Source: Pseudomonadota bacterium
GTDB lineage: Bacteria > Pseudomonadota > Alphaproteobacteria > Rhizobiales > Afifellaceae
DNA length: 7,447 nucleotides
Assembly: GCA_023417735.1 (NCBI GenBank)
Contig: JAEZEK010000340.1
Coordinates: 1 to 7,447, forward strand
Direction: 5' to 3'
Made by a program: the position numbers and the translations under genes
In this document: positions 6,096 to 7,447 of the stretch, piece after piece
Layout: every line of letters starts with the position of its first letter
Numbering within the stretch: position 1 is the first letter of the stretch
The notes under the pieces: model-generated
What the model saw: the letters and a program-made list of their open reading frames with translations, nothing else
The model's database searches: none
What the model was told of the DNA's origin: nothing

Positions 6096-6170
6096 TGGCT
6101 CCCCGGGCCGGATTCGAACCAGCGACCAACCGGTTAACAGCCGGTTGCTCTACCGCTGAGCTACCGGGGA
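6096..6170 (-). tRNA. tRNA-Asn (anticodon GTT)
   Basis: The 75-base cloverleaf is complete. The acceptor stem TCCCCGG/CCGGGGA pairs fully, with a G discriminator and an encoded CCA. The D arm is GCTC-AGCGGTA-GAGC. The anticodon stem ACCGG/CCGGT encloses the loop CTGTTAA, giving anticodon GTT for asparagine. The T arm is GCTGG-TTCGAAT-CCGGC. The gene is a single unit with its own promoter upstream and terminator downstream, and shows no sign of an integrated element at its 3' end. Confidence 0.97.
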
Positions 6171-6182
6171 TCGATGGGGCCG

Positions 6183-6211
6183 CATATATCGGGGCGGATC
6201 GGGTATTTCAA
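6183..6211 (-). promoter_or_regulatory. Promoter of tRNA-Asn
   Basis: On the minus strand, TTGAAA (6211-6206, 5/6 match) and TATATG (6188-6183, 4/6) are exactly 17 bases apart. Transcription would begin near 6176, a few bases before the mature tRNA 5' end at 6170. This is the strongest sigma-70-like promoter in the window, as expected for a tRNA gene. Confidence 0.75.
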
Positions 6212-6244
6212 GCGCGCCCTTTGCGCGGAGAGACGGCAACGCGA

Positions 6245-6574
6245 ATGATGCAATTCCCTCCGGACCCGGCGGACGCCGCACCGCTGCCGCGCAAGCTCCG
6301 CCTCGGCCGCCACCGGATCCCGCTCCCGCAATCGCCGCTCCTCAGGATCGTGCTGGGGAGCCTTCTCGTCGTCGGCGGGATGTTCAGCTTCCTGCCGGTG
6401 CTGGGGGTCTGGATGATCCCGCTCGGGCTCATCGTCCTCTCCATCGACCTGCCGCCGGTCAGGCGCTGGCGGAGGCGCTTCACGGTGTGGTTCCATCGCC
6501 GTTATCCGAAGCTTGCCGCATGGACCGACCCGGGGCCGCAAAACGGCTTGCGTGACGAGCCGAATTCCCGATAA
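6245..6574 (+). CDS. Small two-helix membrane protein, PGPGW-like
   Basis: The product is 109 residues with a cytoplasmic-looking N-terminus (Pro-rich, then basic KLRLGRHR). Two close membrane segments follow at about 31-50 and 52-68, then a strongly basic stretch (RRWRRR at 73-78, HRR at 84-86) that should stay on the cytoplasmic side. The segment between and within the helices, PVLGVWMIPLGLIVLS, resembles the PGPGW family of putative transmembrane proteins, though the literal PGPGW motif is replaced by PVLGVW. No biochemical function is known for the family. The start is the first of two adjacent ATGs (6245 and 6248); GGAG at 6227-6230 is a rather distant ribosome site. The frame extends back through the tRNA to 5984, but that part is antisense to the tRNA and not coding. 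The gene ends about 7 bases before the predicted start of the cobalamin riboswitch transcript. Confidence 0.8.
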   Translation: MMQFPPDPADAAPLPRKLRLGRHRIPLPQSPLLRIVLGSLLVVGGMFSFLPVLGVWMIPLGLIVLSIDLPPVRRWRRRFTVWFHRRYPKLAAWTDPGPQNGLRDEPNSR

Positions 6575-6575
6575 T
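6548..6575 (+). promoter_or_regulatory. Candidate promoter of the riboswitch-cbtBA transcript
   Basis: TTGCGT (6548-6553) and GATAAT (6570-6575, 5/6 match) are 16 bases apart. The predicted start, about 6582, falls at the 5' edge of the riboswitch. The -10 box overlaps the TAA stop codon (6572-6574) of the preceding gene. The -35 box is weak, so read-through from upstream remains possible. Confidence 0.5.
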
Positions 6576-6581
6576 CCCCGG

Positions 6582-6775
6582 ACGCTCTGGTTCCCCGCCG
6601 GCGCGCCACGCGCCTGGGGATGAAATGGGAATGCGGTGCGGAGGGACCCAAGCCGGGCCTCCAATGCCGCAGCTGCCCCCGCAACTGTAAGCGGCGAGCC
6701 CACCCGCACTCTGCCACCGGAAACGGGAAGGCGCGGGGAGGGCGGCGACCCGCGAGCCAGGAGACCAGCCCGGGC
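6582..6775 (+). ncRNA. Cobalamin (AdoCbl-type) riboswitch
   Basis: Conserved core blocks occur in the right order: TGAAATGGGAATGCGGTG (6621-6638), the GCTGCCCCCGCAACTGTAAGCGG segment around 6672-6694, GCCACCGGAAACGGGAAGGC just beyond 6710, and the B12 box AGCCAGGAGACC (6755-6766). CTGGT (6587-6591) can pair with ACCAG (6764-6768) to close the aptamer. P5 is CAGCTGC/GCAACTG (6670-6687) with a C-rich loop. CGCGGG and CCCGCG before the B12 box form the optional side arm. It precedes the cobalt transporter genes cbtB and cbtA, a classical target. Ligand binding should lower their expression. Confidence 0.95.
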
Positions 6776-6789
6776 GAGGCGCTCTACCC

Positions 6790-6813
6790 GCCGTCGGAGG
6801 GACGGCAAGGAGG
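6790..6813 (+). promoter_or_regulatory. Riboswitch expression platform: hairpin next to the cbtB ribosome site
   Basis: GCCGTC (6790-6795) and GACGGC (6801-6806) form a perfect 6-bp stem with the loop GGAGG. The strong ribosome site AAGGAGG (6807-6813) begins at the next base and sits 5 bases before the cbtB ATG. With no T-run present, control is probably at translation rather than by termination. The hairpin takes the place of P13, whose loop contacts L5 of the aptamer in the B12-bound state. Confidence 0.6.
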
Positions 6814-6818
6814 TTTCC

Positions 6819-6992
6819 ATGGATTTCGCTTCGCGTTCGACGACATCAGCCGTTCACCTGCCGAGATGGCAGGGATTGGCGGCGCTCGTCTTCGGCATCG
6901 CGGTGGTCTTCGCCGCCGGCTTCGCCAGTCCCGCGGCGCTCCACAACGCCACGCACGACACGCGCCACGCCTTCGGCCTTCCCTGCCACTGA
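6819..6992 (+). CDS. cbtB: CbtB, small subunit of predicted cobalt transporter
   Basis: The product is 57 residues, the normal size for CbtB. One membrane helix spans about 17-38. The C-terminal tail is the family hallmark: His42, His46 and His50 at four-residue spacing, ending in Cys56-His57. These are likely metal ligands, and cobalt is the predicted ion from genomic association with B12 riboswitches. The ATG has a near-perfect AAGGAGG ribosome site 5 bases upstream. The stop codon is 7 bases before the cbtA start, so the two genes form one transcription unit under the cobalamin riboswitch. The cobalt uptake role of CbtAB was inferred comparatively for the family. Confidence 0.95.
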   Translation: MDFASRSTTSAVHLPRWQGLAALVFGIAVVFAAGFASPAALHNATHDTRHAFGLPCH

Positions 6993-6999
6993 GGGCGCC

Positions 7000-7447
7000 A
7001 TGCTTCGCAATCTGGTACTGAGCGCCGCGGCCGCAGGGCTCGCGGCGGGGCTCCTCACGTCCGCGCTCCAGCACGTGACCACCACGCCCCTCATCCTGGA
7101 GGCCGAACGCTACGAGGACGGCGCCGGCCATCACGGCGGCCATGCCGCGCTCGGCTCGGAGGGGTTGGTCCTTCTCGTCCATTCCGTCGCGCCGGACGCC
7201 GGCGACCATGACGAATGGCAGCCGGCCGACGGCCTGGAACGCACCCTCTACACATCGCTCGCCACGATCGTGCTCGGGATCGGCTTCGCCCTCGTCCTGC
7301 TCGGCGCGATGGCGGTGACGGGCCGCGCGATCGATGGACCAACCGGGCTCGCCTTCGGTGTCGCCGGCTTTGCCGCGGGGGCGCTCGCGCCGGCGCTCGG
7401 CCTGCCGCCCGAGATCCCGGGGAGCGGCGCGGCGGCCCTGGCCGACC
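7000..7447 (+). CDS. cbtA: CbtA, membrane subunit of predicted cobalt transporter (cut by window edge)
   Basis: The first 149 residues are present; the gene continues past the right edge (full-length CbtA is roughly 230-250). The first helix (about 4-24) leads into QHVTTTPLILEAERYE (24-39), the most characteristic CbtA segment. A His-rich loop follows, GHHGGH (43-48), plus HDEW (70-73), possible metal-binding positions on the periplasmic side. Further helices are at about 83-105 and 116-135, preceded by PADGLERTLYT (75-85). The ribosome site GAGGG (6991-6995) overlaps the cbtB stop codon and is 4 bases from the ATG, so the two are coupled. With CbtB it is predicted to bring cobalt into the cell for B12 synthesis, repressed when B12 is plentiful. 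Confidence 0.95.
   Translation, partial: MLRNLVLSAAAAGLAAGLLTSALQHVTTTPLILEAERYEDGAGHHGGHAALGSEGLVLLVHSVAPDAGDHDEWQPADGLERTLYTSLATIVLGIGFALVLLGAMAVTGRAIDGPTGLAFGVAGFAAGALAPALGLPPEIPGSGAAALAD

Noticed and set aside
6051..6170. tRNA-Asn 3' end as an integration (att) site of a mobile element
   Set aside because: No integrase, duplicated tRNA 3' fragment or foreign-looking genes are present; the tRNA is followed directly by its own terminator.
5984..6244. N-terminal extension of the small membrane protein
   Set aside because: It would run antisense through the tRNA-Asn gene and its terminator. The conserved protein begins at 6245.

Overview
The window is GC-rich chromosomal DNA. Its gene families, tRNA and regulatory architecture look alphaproteobacterial, most likely Hyphomicrobiales/Rhizobiales. 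This rests on protein resemblance and the class of cobalamin riboswitch, not on a database search. Genes are tightly packed and no mobile element, phage or CRISPR was seen.

Left part (1-3690), all minus strand. At the left edge is the N-terminal part of an exported Pro/Gln-rich protein, cut by the window end. To its right, read right to left, is a four-gene operon with translational coupling: cysK (cysteine synthase A), an AlaX-type alanyl-tRNA editing hydrolase, sseA (3-mercaptopyruvate sulfurtransferase) and a GNAT acetyltransferase. The first two genes are 2 bases apart and the next two junctions are ATGA overlaps. The operon combines cysteine synthesis, mercaptopyruvate sulfur transfer and tRNA proofreading. 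A dyad sits over its probable promoter.

Middle part (3691-5923). A minus-strand gene encodes a complete 275-residue prokaryotic voltage-gated sodium channel of the NaChBac/NavMs type. Divergent from it is an exported serine hydrolase of the AmpH/class C penicillin-binding family. The 235-base region between them holds two strong inverted repeats: a perfect 10-bp stem beside a candidate channel promoter, and a 22-bp near-perfect palindrome upstream of the hydrolase gene.

Right part (5924-7447). A self-contained tRNA-Asn(GTT) unit on the minus strand has its own promoter and intrinsic terminator. It is followed on the plus strand by a small PGPGW-like two-helix membrane protein gene. A cobalamin riboswitch then leads into cbtB and cbtA (cut by the window end), the predicted cobalt transporter whose synthesis should fall when B12 is sufficient. 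The probable riboswitch promoter lies inside the end of the membrane protein gene, with its -10 box over that gene's stop codon.

Most components belong to known families. The most unusual items are the sodium channel, the two dyads beside it, and the cysteine/tRNA-editing operon.
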